Source: Impatiens glandulifera (taxonomy: Eukaryota > Streptophyta > Magnoliopsida > Ericales > Balsaminaceae). Taken from it: a DNA stretch of 64,000 nucleotides. The stretch is taken from positions 53,695,852 through 53,759,851 of the forward strand of contig NC_061867.1 in the NCBI RefSeq assembly GCF_907164915.1, in the 5' to 3' direction. The notes beneath the pieces are model-generated. The model was not told where the DNA came from and searched no databases. It worked only from the letters and a program-made list of their open reading frames with translations. This document shows, piece by piece, positions 10,725 through 26,699 of the stretch. Within the stretch, counting starts at the first letter, position 1; each line of letters opens with the position of its first letter. A program made the translations under genes and the position numbers.

Positions 10725-13700
10725 TGATGAATGTGAGGAGATGAAGAGGAGAGAGAGAGAAGTTATAGTGAGAGAGATAACTAGGGTTTAACCATGGTTA
10801 AGAATGAGATACAGTAAAGACAGAGCTTAGTGAGGAAGAAGAAGAAGATACAGCTGGAAAAATGGAGAAAAGGATGTGTGTTTATTTAAATGACGAAAAT
10901 GGCCTTATACATATATTTTTATTTTTATTTTTGATAGTGGAGGTTTTAAATAATTTATTGACAACTAAGAATATTATTATTGATGATTGTGGCACCGACA
11001 CTTTGGAATTGTTTTTTTTTTTTTATTTTAAATAAATCTTATTTTTATAAAATAATATGTTATTTGTTTTAAAATTGTTCTTTAACCTAGGTTAACAGGT
11101 GTTATTAAATAATTTGGAGAGACAGAAAAATAAATAATGATCGGTGATTAATTTGAAGAAAAGAACGAAAGAAATGAAAATGAAGAGTGGAATGATATTT
11201 AAATAACACAAAATGAAACAAAACAAGACTTTGATTTAATTTGGAAAAAAAATATTATCAAGATGTTAGTCTAGATGAAATAATGTTTTCAAATAATTTA
11301 AAAAATTTGTCAATTTAAACTCAGGTTCAAATTTGTTACAGGCTATATAATAAAAAAAATTTGAGAAGTTCTATGGAGTAGGTTTGATAAATTAATAGTT
11401 ATTATTTCTACAATCTAATATGTGTTTTTTTTTCTTATTATTATCATGTTTTATGATTTTTTTATTTATATTTTTCTAATGTCATATTTACATGATTTTG
11501 TTTAAATGAATCTTATTAATTTTTATTATAAATAGATTATTTTAAAAAAATATATATATAATGAAAAATCATTATTTTTTAAAGTATTTAATATTTTAGT
11601 TGATAATTTAATTAATAATAAATATGGTTAGTTATATGAAGGATATAGAATAATGTTTTTTTTTTATGTAATTTGACTATTGTTACACTAACTATTTTGC
11701 AAAATGATTTACTTGTTTAGAGAATTTTATTTAAAAGATTAAATATTTAATGTTTATTTTTCATTATAAATAAATAAATTTAAATATGGCATAATTATAA
11801 GTGAATTGTAGCTTCTTAAATTTAAAAAATATTAATTATAAAGTTATATGAAATATAAAAAAAAAAAACATTACGTTGTCTTAATATTTGAGCTCCATAT
11901 CATGACTTTCGTTTTAATTTTACTGCATTTTTTTTAAAATCATGATCATTCAAAAGAAGTATAGAATTTGGTTAGAATTATTTGAATATAAAATCTAAAA
12001 TTCAGTAATAATTAAACTTAAAACAAACCAGCAAATAAATTCTGTAACATTGTATAATTTTTAAATATTATTAATAAATCCAAAAAATTGCATTTTCAAA
12101 TATAGCTGTGTGAAAGATGACCGTTGAATTTGCATGTTGGCATCCTATGATAAAGGTGTACAAAATGTACCCTAGTAAATTAACGGTTGCTTTGCTCAAA
12201 AGATTGTCTTGGTATTATATTATAAATAAATGTGTATTAACATAAAATATTCACAATCCTTTAATACATCATTTATTATATATAGGCTAATTCAAAAGAT
12301 CAATAATTTGAAACAAAAAATCTAAAAAAAAGTATTCAATCGTCTAGATTCAAATCAAGATAAAATAGGGTTTTCAAAGTGATTTGAACAAATAACTTTT
12401 GTTGTGAAGATTTGTGTGCATTTGGTCAACAAATATAAAGTTAGATAATGATATGTTTATTTAGAGTAATCAATAATATTCGTTAACTCTTATTTCGACA
12501 ACCTCCAACTACTTTACTTCTAATCTCTTAAGGTTTTGAGATCTAAAATTTATTTTGAATCAAACTAAGATGAAATATTAAAAGAATTTAAAAAAAAAAA
12601 CTCAACTATCATTATTCAAGTGTCAATAGTCTTACCTTAAAAGATTAAAATCTTGTATTTTCATTAAAAACGACTTAAGTTAAAGAGTTAGACTCATGAC
12701 CGGTCTAGTAAAGATGTAACATAAACATTTGTATAGGTCCCAAGACCGAATTGATTCTTAAAATGTTAAAATTTAAATAAAAAAATAACGAGTCAAATTT
12801 TAAATAAACTATTAAATAGTTAAACTATTACCATTTTAGTAAACATTAAAGAGTATGATTTTATGTGAACTTTTAAATAATTAAACTCTTGCTATTTAAA
12901 ATTTAAAATAATAAGACTTTATGAATTTTTAAATAATTTTAATTTTACATTAAAAAGGTAAATTTATAATTTTAAATTATCATTATTTTTAATAAAATTT
13001 ATATATTTTTAAAAATGGTTAATATATAAAATACTTAATTATATATACAAATAATAATAATATACAACTTAAAACTTCAATCGTTTCAACTAAATCTTGA
13101 TTTTACGAGTTTACAATTTGTAAATTCTCAATTTAAAAAAAAAAATAATAATTTTCCTAAGATTTAAAGTGAAAGCTATAACACTCCACTAATAAAGAAA
13201 TAATTACGTTAATTTTGATAATTTTTACCACTACTATAAATCTCTATATCATTTTAAAAAATATTAAAAAAATTATATAGACTCCTTGAATATTCAATCT
13301 TCAAGTTCCCGTCTAAACCATAATTCTTATATGTGCTAACCTACTAAATTTAAATAAAACAATAATTTTTTAAAAATTATGGATAACTTACATAACATTA
13401 ATGATTTTTCTTCAACTCAAAACGCTTTAAGTTGAAATTAAACTCGTAACATTTTTAATCTCTTAAAACGAGATAAAATTAAGATATAAGAAAAAAGAAT
13501 TCTTAGTTATCCTATAAAGGAGAAAACGTGAAGAAAGTAAAAACATAAGACATAACCGACATGTTAAGAGACACAAAACCTAAACTAAAAGGATGACAAG
13601 TGATGTCTAAAAAGGAAGGGCTGAGACAACTTGAAAATAGACCCCGCCAAGGATCCTATCTTTAGAAGGGCCCATTTCAAGATCTTTGTAGGGTAAAACA

Positions 13701-13960
13701 AAATTTAATAACCCTATTTGAAATTGACTTTTTTTTTTTTTTACTAAGAAAGCATAAAATTCATATTACTAAATGATAAATAACTTTTTATAATTAAGGA
13801 GGAATGTGATCTTGACATTAATACATTGATTTAAGTGTCGGTTGATTATTCTACTAACTTTGGCAAGAAAGAATAATCATGGTGGTTGGGTTTATAAAAG
13901 AAAATTTAAAATTTATTGAATCTCATCATTTTAATTACAATATACTTTAGTTCTATTTAA
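10725..13960. other. AT-rich intergenic DNA
   Basis: About 200 bp of GA/CT-rich leader and promoter sequence upstream of the FLA gene, then AT-rich DNA with homopolymer runs. No ORF above background. A short less AT-rich patch (about 13540-13690) is unassigned. Confidence 0.6.
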
Positions 13961-13989
13961 ATGTATTTGAGGTACATAAAACTTATTTT

Positions 13990-14355
13990 AATTGAAATAG
14001 GTAGGAATGAAGATCGATTCATTACCCTATTTAATTTAAAACGTTTTAAATAAAAATTAAACTCGACACCTTTATTATTTTTTTAATATTTTTGTCACTT
14101 AATTTTTTTAATGAATTATTTAATTGTAATTAATATATTAAATGTTTGATTTCCATGGGAATGTGATGATTTTTTAATTGGATTGATATAAAACAATATT
14201 TAGTTAACATGTTTTTAAGTTAAAAGTGAATTTTAGATGAAGTATGGATAGGGATGGTAATGAACACCAAGTTTAGGGTCTGAGACACAAAATAAAATGA
14301 AATACTTGTTTGATTTGAAGATAATTAGTGGTTGATAACCGTCCCCAAAACTCTA

Positions 14356-14428
<73 letters not shown>

Positions 14429-15250
14429 ATTATGTTATACAATATTTAAAACTTTCTTATTCTCTTATATACCTTCTCTCTAATCCTAAATTTAGTGTTT
14501 TTTTTCAATTTTTTTCTTATTTTTATTTGACAAAGACATGATTATAAGAGAAATGACATAATATCAGATATGAGATATCTATTGGAGATCAAATATTCGG
14601 GTTATCACTTTTCGGGGATGATGATTGAATATAAAGTACATATCAAGGTCGGGTCAGGAATGAATGTTTTTAAGTGGGAATTAAGCTCAATTCATTACTC
14701 TTATTTAATCCTAAAACGTTTTTAATAAGAATTAAACTCGAGATCTTTATTCTTTTTTATAACATTTTGTCACTTAAATTTTATTAATGAGTTATTTAAT
14801 TATAAATAATATTTTAAATGTTTGATTTACATGAGAAGGTAATTACTTTTTAGAATAGATTTATATCAAATAATATTTATATTGTATTATAAAGCATGTT
14901 TTTTTAGTTAAAAGTGAATTTTACATGAAGTATGGATATGGATAGAGAAGGTTATGATAAGTAATTCAAATTATGCATGGATGGAGAGTAAAATGAGATA
15001 TATGTCGGGAAAGATTAGTGATGGGATAACCGTCCTCGAAACCCATATCTAACTCATATTTACTCAATATTTAAAACTTTCATGTTCTTTTATATCTCTT
15101 CTCTTTAATTTGACAAAAACAAGTTTGAGAATAGAAATATCATAATGTCATGTATTTGGATTACCCATCGGAATCAGATACCCGAGTTATCACTTATCGG
15201 GATAAGAATTGAATATAAAGTACTTGTCAAAATGGAACAAGATGAATAAT
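13990..15250 (+). repeat. Diverged direct duplication (two copies of about 0.6 kb)
   Basis: Copy 1 (about 14010-14660) and copy 2 (about 14690-15250) share in order: an AAACGTTTT-AATA-AATTAAACTCGA block, TTTGTCACTTAA, AAATGTTTGATTT, AAGTTAAAAGTGAATTTTA with GATGAAGTATGGATA, GATAACCGTCC, CAATATTTAAAACTTTC, and finally GAATATAAAGTAC. Offset is about 670 bp early and shrinks because copy 1 alone has an AT microsatellite. Confidence 0.7.
14358..14424. repeat. AT dinucleotide microsatellite
   Basis: About 33 TA units inside copy 1 of the local duplication; copy 2 has no equivalent tract. Confidence 0.95.
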
Positions 15251-15713
15251 TATATTGAAATCGGTTCGAGCTATAATACTATGAGACAATTAGTTTATGT
15301 ATAAATGTCATCCCTAAGTATGATCATTCTGATCCTCTTAAGTTTTTTTATTTGAATTGTCTTGTTTGAAACATTTTAAAAAAAAAATGGGTATAAACCG
15401 GGGTTGACTCGGACGAGCCAAATAGAATTCCGAGTCAAAATGAAGTTTAATGATCGAAGCAAGAATCAAAATCAAAATATTTTCTTTGATTCCTAAACCA
15501 CTTCATCTGTTCATCGCTCGAATCGGAAAACTTTCTGCAATTTAATCTCACTTTTGATTATCAATCATGTTCTTGATCGATAATCACCCAACTTCCATTA
15601 CAAGTTTCCGGTAATGAAGATTCTCCGATTATCTAAATTGTAAGTCCACTAATCCATTTCTCTAATTCATCTCTATTAAGATGCATCTCTTGATTTTCTT
15701 GAATAATTTCAGG

Positions 15714-19869
<4,156 letters not shown>

Positions 19870-20056
19870 AGTTGAGTTGATTTGTGATCTGGATGTAGAT
19901 ACGATTATGACATAGATTGAGAAATTTATTCAAAGTTTCTTATATAATTTAGATATTAAAAAATAGTATTCCAATCAAGATGTGAATAATTGTACCATTA
20001 TGTATTTGCCAATGAACAATGATGGAATTAAATTAGCATCGGGCGCATTACACGTT

Positions 20057-20170
20057 GCTCGTATTTGATCTCTCGTTACACGTGATCGTATTTGATCTCG
20101 TTACACGTATTTGATAATGCTCGTATTTGATCTCTCGTTACACGTGATCGTATTTGATCTCGTTACACGT
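20057..20170. repeat. Two 52-bp direct repeats with G-box cores
   Basis: The block GCTCGTATTTGATCTCTCG...TCGTTACACGT occurs at 20057-20108 and again at 20119-20170. Each copy contains a perfect CACGTG. Located about 190 bp downstream of the spastin-like stop codon. Confidence 0.85.
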
Positions 20171-20763
20171 TGCTCGTTACTATCCAACCAATCAGTTTAC
20201 TTTCACAAAAATGGGTTGTGTCGTGAGGAATCGAAATTTGTAAAATGCAAAGTCAATTTGTTTGCACCATGTTTAAGCAGTTTGTTCCAAAGAATTTGAT
20301 TCTTGTTGCTTTATGATATCTACCATACACACGAGGGTAATATTCTTTCCATTTCATTATTTACTCGTTTTTTCTCTATAATAAAATGAACTTTGTCAAA
20401 AAAAAAATCATTTCATTTTCTTAAATAATCAAACAGAAAAAACCAATTTAATCTAAGATTAATTAATTTTCATTTTAAATTATCATAAATTCTAGCACTC
20501 ACCAATCAACATAAAAAAAAATCAATGTTTTATTTTGAAATGAGCACTTATTATGCTATAACTAATTTTAAATTAATATCAAGATTATCAAAAAGTACGA
20601 TATTTCGTATATTGAATCCGACAAAAAAGAGACCACCCTAAACAGATGTAACTTATGGCGTTTTGAATACAACACAGCAATAAAAACAAAAAATTCTCAT
20701 CCAAATCAACCTTACATAATCTAAGTGAACCTATTTGCGATAAAAACGAACCAAGGGCACAAC

Positions 20764-23233
20764 CTAAGTCGATGTAGTAGTAATAGATGCATCCGGTATA
20801 ACAGGAATTGTTGTACCTGGCCTTGATGCCCATCCTTTACGGTTTCTATACTCTTCGATAGCTTTTAGACGAAGCCTTTCTTTTGAAGCATTTATAGATG
20901 CCCTAGACGCCTTCATAAAAGTAACATCATAAATTAAAAAAAACATCGGTTTAAATCAATCTTATATTAAGAATAATACAATTTAATTTACCTTAGGAAC
21001 TGTGAGTATCTTCGGAGGAGCTTTGACTACTTCTCCGAATTTAATATCTTCATGCCCTGCAAATTCATTCCCATCTTCTAACTTGGCTTTCTTGTTTATC
21101 TTCTTATTTTTCATTTCTTCCCGGTGCCTATATAATATGAAACAAAGTGAGAATCTTGTATCTTGGGATTATTTTTATTTTCAAATAATCTTGTTAGTAT
21201 ATTGATATTTTGGTTCATGGTTTGATCGATGTGGTTGATGGGTAGATTATTGATTGGATACCGGGTTATTCGAAATTAATCTCACAGTCACTTACAAGTT
21301 ACATCAAACAATGCCCTAAGAGTATTGTAATCTTGAACATCTCTTGTCATCTGTGTTACCTAGGATGATTGTATGGAGGTATTATGTTGAATATGAAATG
21401 GCTTAATCGGTTTTTCTCCTCTTAAGCTTAGGCCATTCATATCTAAGGCTTTGATTTCTAAACTAGGTATTTCCTTGCATCGGTTATTCTATTTATGTTC
21501 TATCTTCATCATTTAGAAGCCATAGAGACTTTAATCAAAAAAGAGCTATGCTATACTTCCATGATACTACCAAGACTATAGATGAGGATGGAGATACTTA
21601 CTTTCTCTTACGTTCGAGCTTTCTCGCGCCAACAACAACACCTAATTCATCAGCCTTTTCAAACCGAAGATCATTAGCTTCCTTTCTTTTCTTCTTCTTC
21701 TTTTTCTTCTCATTTGTATTCATGATGTCGTCATTTGAATGATCCACATCTTTCACTTTACCGATATTTCCTCTGTTATCTCCCCCGCTTACAGAGATAG
21801 ACTTAGAAGTAATCTCACTATTCTCACCAAGTTTCTGTAGATAACAAATTCATCAGTTAACCAATTCTACTACACTAAAATATAATAGACTAGCATCAAA
21901 TGATAAATCTAGAACTTAGATTCTCCAAAATTGGCTGCTCTGTTATAGTAACTATATGGATCATATGTTGCATTTACAAGACCTTCATGAAAAGATCAGA
22001 GAAACAAAACTGTAATCTACATGAAACTAAACTACATCTTTTAGTTTTGTTCACAAGGAAAACAGTTAACCACAATCATATTGAAGCATTCAACTGAGAA
22101 ATCTGGAGAACCAACAGAATGTAAAGGTTTGAGCCATCCATAATCTTCTGCTACTAAAGAAATTACATGAATACCTAATCTATATCATTTAGTTTTTTTC
22201 ACAAGGTAAACAGTTAACCACAATCCTATTGAAGCATTCGACTGAGAAATCTGGAGAACCGACAGAATGTAAAGGTTTGAGCCATCTACAATCTACTGCT
22301 ACTAAAGAAATTACATGAATGCATAATCTTCATCTTTTAGTTTTCTTCACAAGGAAAACAGTCAACCGCAATCATATTGAAGCATTCGACAGAGAAATCT
22401 GGAGAATCGAAGGAATGTAAAGGTTTGAATCATCTACACTCTTCTGCTACTAAAGTAATTACACGAATGAGGAATGACTAATCTACATTTTTTTGTCTTC
22501 TTCACAAGGAAAACAGTAAACCGCAATCATATTGAAACATTCGACTGAGAAATCTGGAGAACTGAAGGAATGTAAAGAGCCATCTACAAGCTTCTGCTAG
22601 ACTGCTACTAAAGAAATCACATGAATGCCTAATCTACATCTTTTAGTTTTCTTCACAAGGAAAACAGTAAACCGCAATCATATTGAAGCATTAGACTGAG
22701 AAATCTGGAGAACCGACGGAATGTAAAGGTTTGAGTCATCTACACTCTTCTGCTACTAGAGAAATTACATGAATGCCTAATCTACATCTTTAGTTTTTTT
22801 TTTTCACAAGGAAAACAGTTAACCGCAATCCTATTGAATCATTCGACTGAGAAATCTGAAGAACCGACGGAATGTAAAGGTTTGAGTCATCTACAGACAA
22901 ATTAGTCGACAGTCAGAGTAGAATTACCTTTTTATCAGCACCGCGATTATTCAGCTTTGAATCTTTCTTATTAGCTGAAATCATTGATAATCATGCAAAC
23001 GTCAATGAAAAACATCGCCTAGAGATAAAGAGAACAGAACTTTTGCAAATCCAAAGCGCTAAAACAAAACCTGGTTGAGTAGAATTAGTAAGATCCATGA
23101 GTTTACGGAGTTGCCGGAGTTTGGACGGTAAAACGTCGATCGATGAAGCATCGGGAGGCGGTGGTAGACGGCTATTACCGCCATGCGCCGCCTTGTAGTT
23201 CTTCTCCCTTCTTCTCTGTGCCTTCCCTCCCAT
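20764..23233 (-). CDS. Small basic CCDC137-like nuclear protein
   Basis: Five coding exons on the minus strand: 23233-23071, 22974-22928, 21834-21602, 21127-20992 and 20910-20764. Phases agree and give 241 aa. It starts MGGKAQRRREKNYKAAHGG, then PPPPDASSIDVLPSKLRQL, a charged middle with a poly-Lys stretch (NEKKKKKKRKEANDL), then DIKFGEVVKAPPKILTVPK and a C-terminal helix (ASKERLRLKAIEEYRNRKGW). The KFGEVVxxPP motif and overall layout resemble CCDC137-type proteins, which are basic and nuclear/nucleolar; I hold that assignment loosely. It is divergent from FCF1 across about 1.3 kb, and its upstream region has two site II (TGGGCY) motifs. Intron 2 carries a 150-bp tandem array. Confidence 0.8.
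22030..22900. repeat. Six-copy tandem array (about 150-bp unit) inside an intron
   Basis: Unit marked by TCACAAGGAAAACAGT at about 22051, 22199, 22347, 22502, 22653 and 22804, each followed by CGCAATCATATTGAAGCATT, GAGAAATCTGGAGAAC and GAATGTAAAGGTTTGA. Spacing 148-155 bp. It lies in intron 2 of the CCDC137-like gene and explains most of that intron's length. Confidence 0.9.
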
Positions 23234-23299
23234 CCCTTTCTTTCTCTTTCTAAAACAGATTTGATTTTATTTTTTTCGAAAGATATAGGTACCAAAATA

Positions 23300-23322
23300 T
23301 TCCGGCCCAATAAAGCCCAATT
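23300..23322 (-). promoter_or_regulatory. Pair of site II (TGGGCY) motifs upstream of the CCDC137-like gene
   Basis: On the minus strand TGGGCT (23319-23314) and TGGGCC (23309-23304), 71-86 bp upstream of the start codon. Site II elements are known TCP-type sites of plant growth and ribosome-biogenesis promoters. Confidence 0.5.
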
Positions 23323-23329
23323 GGTTAAT

Positions 23330-24290
23330 ATATGGGGTCAAGAAATGCGTTTACCGAGCCTCATTTAATTTCAAAAATATTTTTTACTATCATTCTTTAT
23401 GAATAACAATGGGCAGATTGGAACGGAAAACGCTTCTATCATTTTCATTCTGTTTTTATTTCGAGAATTCTTTTACTACCATTCCCATCTTATTCGATTT
23501 CAAAAAATTTCCGCAGGCACCATTTATACCGTATTATAAAAATAAATAATTTTTTAAAATAACCAAATTATATAAACAGTTTTTTTTATTATAATATATA
23601 TTGTATTATATTTTAATATAATATATATTGTAATATATTAAAATTTTATATTATTATAAAGAAATAAACTTAAAACTCTTATAAAATATAATAAATTAAT
23701 AAATATATTAATAATTTTATATATTTAATTATGTTTTTAGTGTTTGGGGTATAATCGGGGTGAAATCGAGACGGTTTGGGGAGGGGGACACAAATATCAT
23801 TCCCGGTCAAACCGGAAAAAAACGCCCAAAACGGAACAATTCAATTTGATTACCCTGGGTGACGTTTGATTTGAGATAATTTTCGTGAGGCAACTTTATA
23901 CGATAAAATCTTAAAACAAATACAAAATATTATAATATTATATATATATATTGTAATATATTAAAATTTTATATTATTAATAAATAATATAAAATATAAA
24001 GAATAAATAAATATATAAATAAGATTATATATTCAATTATATTTATTAGTGTTCAGGAAAAAATCATATTGAAATCGCGGCAAAGAACACAAATAACATT
24101 TCGTCTTATTCACGTTCGATTTTGAAAAAACCCTTTGTTAGGGACAATTCGAGTAAAAAGCGCGGGACAAAATTAGAAGAAAATTAAGACGAGGAACACA
24201 AATACCATCCGGAAAAAACCCATCTGTTAGGGACAGTTCAATAAAAAAAAAAAAGCGCGTGACTAGTTATAATTGATATCCTAGCCTCAA
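23330..24290. other. AT-rich spacer with a diverged internal duplication
   Basis: Two related blocks (about 23580-23880 and 23930-24240) share ATATATATTGTAATATATTA, AAATTTTATATTATTA, a patch with GGGACACAAATA/GGAACACAAATA, and CCGGAAAAAA. No gene seen. Confidence 0.5.
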
Positions 24291-24298
24291 TCTTTTAA

Positions 24299-24540
24299 AT
24301 GGGCTTCATGAAACTTTTGGCCCATTTTTTAAAAGGCAAGGCCCATAAGTAATAAAACCACAATATAAGGATTTGACCGTTTACACTCTTTCTTCTTCTT
24401 CGACTCCACCCTTGAACGGCGGCCATTACAACAGCGATTGAAAGCTTCAAAATTCCTCTGTATCTCGTCGATCGAGTAACTAAACTCGCGTTTGCGATCT
24501 GGGTTGTCGAAAACCTAGCCGGAACAGGTTTTAGGGTTTT
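24299..24540 (+). promoter_or_regulatory. FCF1 promoter with site II motifs and a telo-box
   Basis: TGGGCT at 24300, GGCCCA at 24319-24324, AGGCCCAT at 24339-24346 and a telo-box TTAGGGTTT at 24531-24539, just ahead of the ATG at 24549. Site II plus telo-box is the standard promoter signature of plant ribosomal and ribosome-biogenesis genes. Confidence 0.65.
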
Positions 24541-24548
24541 GAAAGAAG

Positions 24549-26699
24549 ATGGGAAAAGCAAAGAAGAAGAATGGTCCTAAATTCGCTGTAATGAAGAAGA
24601 TAGTCACTTCTAAGGCAATTAAAGAGTATGTAAACATACCCTTTTTCTCTCTTAATACTCCATTGCATTGTATTCCATGTATAATTGACTGTTTGAATCC
24701 TTATATTATCTATATGAAGGCATAAAGAAGCTGTTTTGAATCCTAACAAGAAAGATTTGACACTTGAAAAGCTTCCTAGAAACGTGTAAGAACTATTTTT
24801 TTCATGTGATAATTTGAGTTAGATGAACAGTTTTTTGTGTATATGAGTTTGATTTATGTTTTTCTTTTGCAGACCCTATATTTCATCTGCTCTTTTCTTC
24901 AAGTATAACACTGCTTTAGGACCACCTTATCGTGTTCTGATTGATACCAATTTTATTAATTTCTCCATTCAGAATAAAGTGAGTTTTTTCTAATGATATC
25001 TAGTTTGATTAAATTTTTATTGATTCTGATTGATTGAAGTTTTGTTGAATTCCTTGTGATTATGCAGTTGGATTTGGAGAAAGCAATGATGGATTGCTTG
25101 TATGCAAAGTGTATGTTAACTTCTCTAGTTCTTCCTAAGGATTGGTTATGGCTGATACCATCGGGAACACTTAATGAAATTTAGTCAAAATTTTATTGGT
25201 TGGGTTTGTGTTCTTGTTTTTTCTTTAAGTTGGTTTTGGATTATGCAGGCACTCCTTGTGTAACAGACTGTGTGATGGCTGAGCTTGAGAAGTTAGGTGT
25301 GAAGTATCGAGTTGCTTTGAGGTTTGTTATCTACTTTTGGGATTTTGTTTTGATTAGAACAAAATATTCATTTAGAATTGAAAACCCTAGCGCTTATTTG
25401 TAAACATTTATTGGGTTCCATTGGAAACACTTTATTGAGTTGGAGTTGAGTTTGGACGAAATAACATGAACATATTTAGAACAATGTGAAGTATCGAGTT
25501 TGCTTTGAGGTTTATTATCTACTTTTGGTATTTTGTTTGGATTTGAACAAAAGATTCATTTAGATTTGAAAACCCGAACCTTATTTGTAATCCTCTATTG
25601 GGTCCATAGAAAACACTTTCTTGAGTTAGGAATTGAGTTGGACGGAATAACTTGAACATATTTATTAATATATGTCTAATTAAGGTCTATTTCAGAACAT
25701 TATCTCATCTAAATCAGTACCCGTCAATAAACAAGTGTTTCCGAGGAAATTTATTGATGGTTTCTTGTTAAACCCATCTCCAGCTCTAGGAAAGGGCTTC
25801 CAAAGTTTAAAAACACTTTCTTGAGCTGAAACTAGGTTTAGATGAGAAAATGTTTAACAAATTTATGAAAATATCATATAGAAATACTTTCTGCAGATGG
25901 AGCTATGTTTAGATGAAAAAATGTTTAAGAAATTTATGAATATATATCAACGTTTTCAAGGAAAATTTATCTGCTTTTCTGTCCAAATTCAGACTCAGAT
26001 CCAGCTCTTGAAGGTGTTTCCAAGTGGGTTGTTTATGTATCTGGATTCGTTTCCAAATACATAACATAAATCAGTTTTTTTAAATTTGTATTTGATTAAA
26101 TTTTGTTTCTAAATGTTTTGTAGAAAATAGATTCAGGTACATAAGTTCTATCATACCTTGTGGATTTATTTATTTTCTTTTGAACAACTAGGATAGCGAA
26201 GGATCCTCGGTTTGAAAGACTTCCTTGCACACACAAAGGAACATATGCTGATGATTGTCTCGTTGATAGAGTTACTCAAGTATATTACCTGACCATATTT
26301 ATGGATTTTTTACTTTCTAAGGAATTTCGTTTACCCGATCTAATCTTATTCTTATTTCTATCTGAAAAAATAGCACAAATGCTACATAGTTGCCACATGT
26401 GATAGAGATCTGAAACGAAGGATTCGCAAGGTGGAGTAAAAAAGCTAGTCTATTCTTATTTTCTTGCTACGGTTTGGATTCTGAAGCAATATTTTGTGTT
26501 TTTCCTTTTCGAATGAGCAGATTCCAGGTGTGCCCATCATGTATATCACACAACACAAGTATTCAATTGAGCGATTGCCCGAAGCTACAATTGGTGGAGG
26601 TATTTTTTCTAAGCTTGTTCTTTTGCGATGATATACATATATGGTTTCACCATTTATTGACTGTTCTAAACCCTTTATAATGCAGCTCCAAGGATTTAA
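24549..26699 (+). CDS. FCF1: rRNA-processing protein FCF1 (PIN domain, SSU processome)
   Basis: Nine coding exons: 24549-24625, 24720-24785, 24873-24978, 25068-25110, 25249-25321, 26192-26279, 26374-26430, 26521-26599 and 26686-26699. Phases agree and give 200 aa, the normal length. N-terminus [19 protein letters not shown], then [23 protein letters not shown] domain with [55 protein letters not shown] and [13 protein letters not shown]; the C-terminus is the family-typical [14 protein letters not shown]. Acidic PIN positions (DTNF, AELE, DD, CDRD) are present. Known role: nucleolar 40S assembly, early pre-rRNA cleavages with Utp23-like partners. The last exon is only 14 nt. The promoter has site II motifs and a telo-box. 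Confidence 0.95.
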
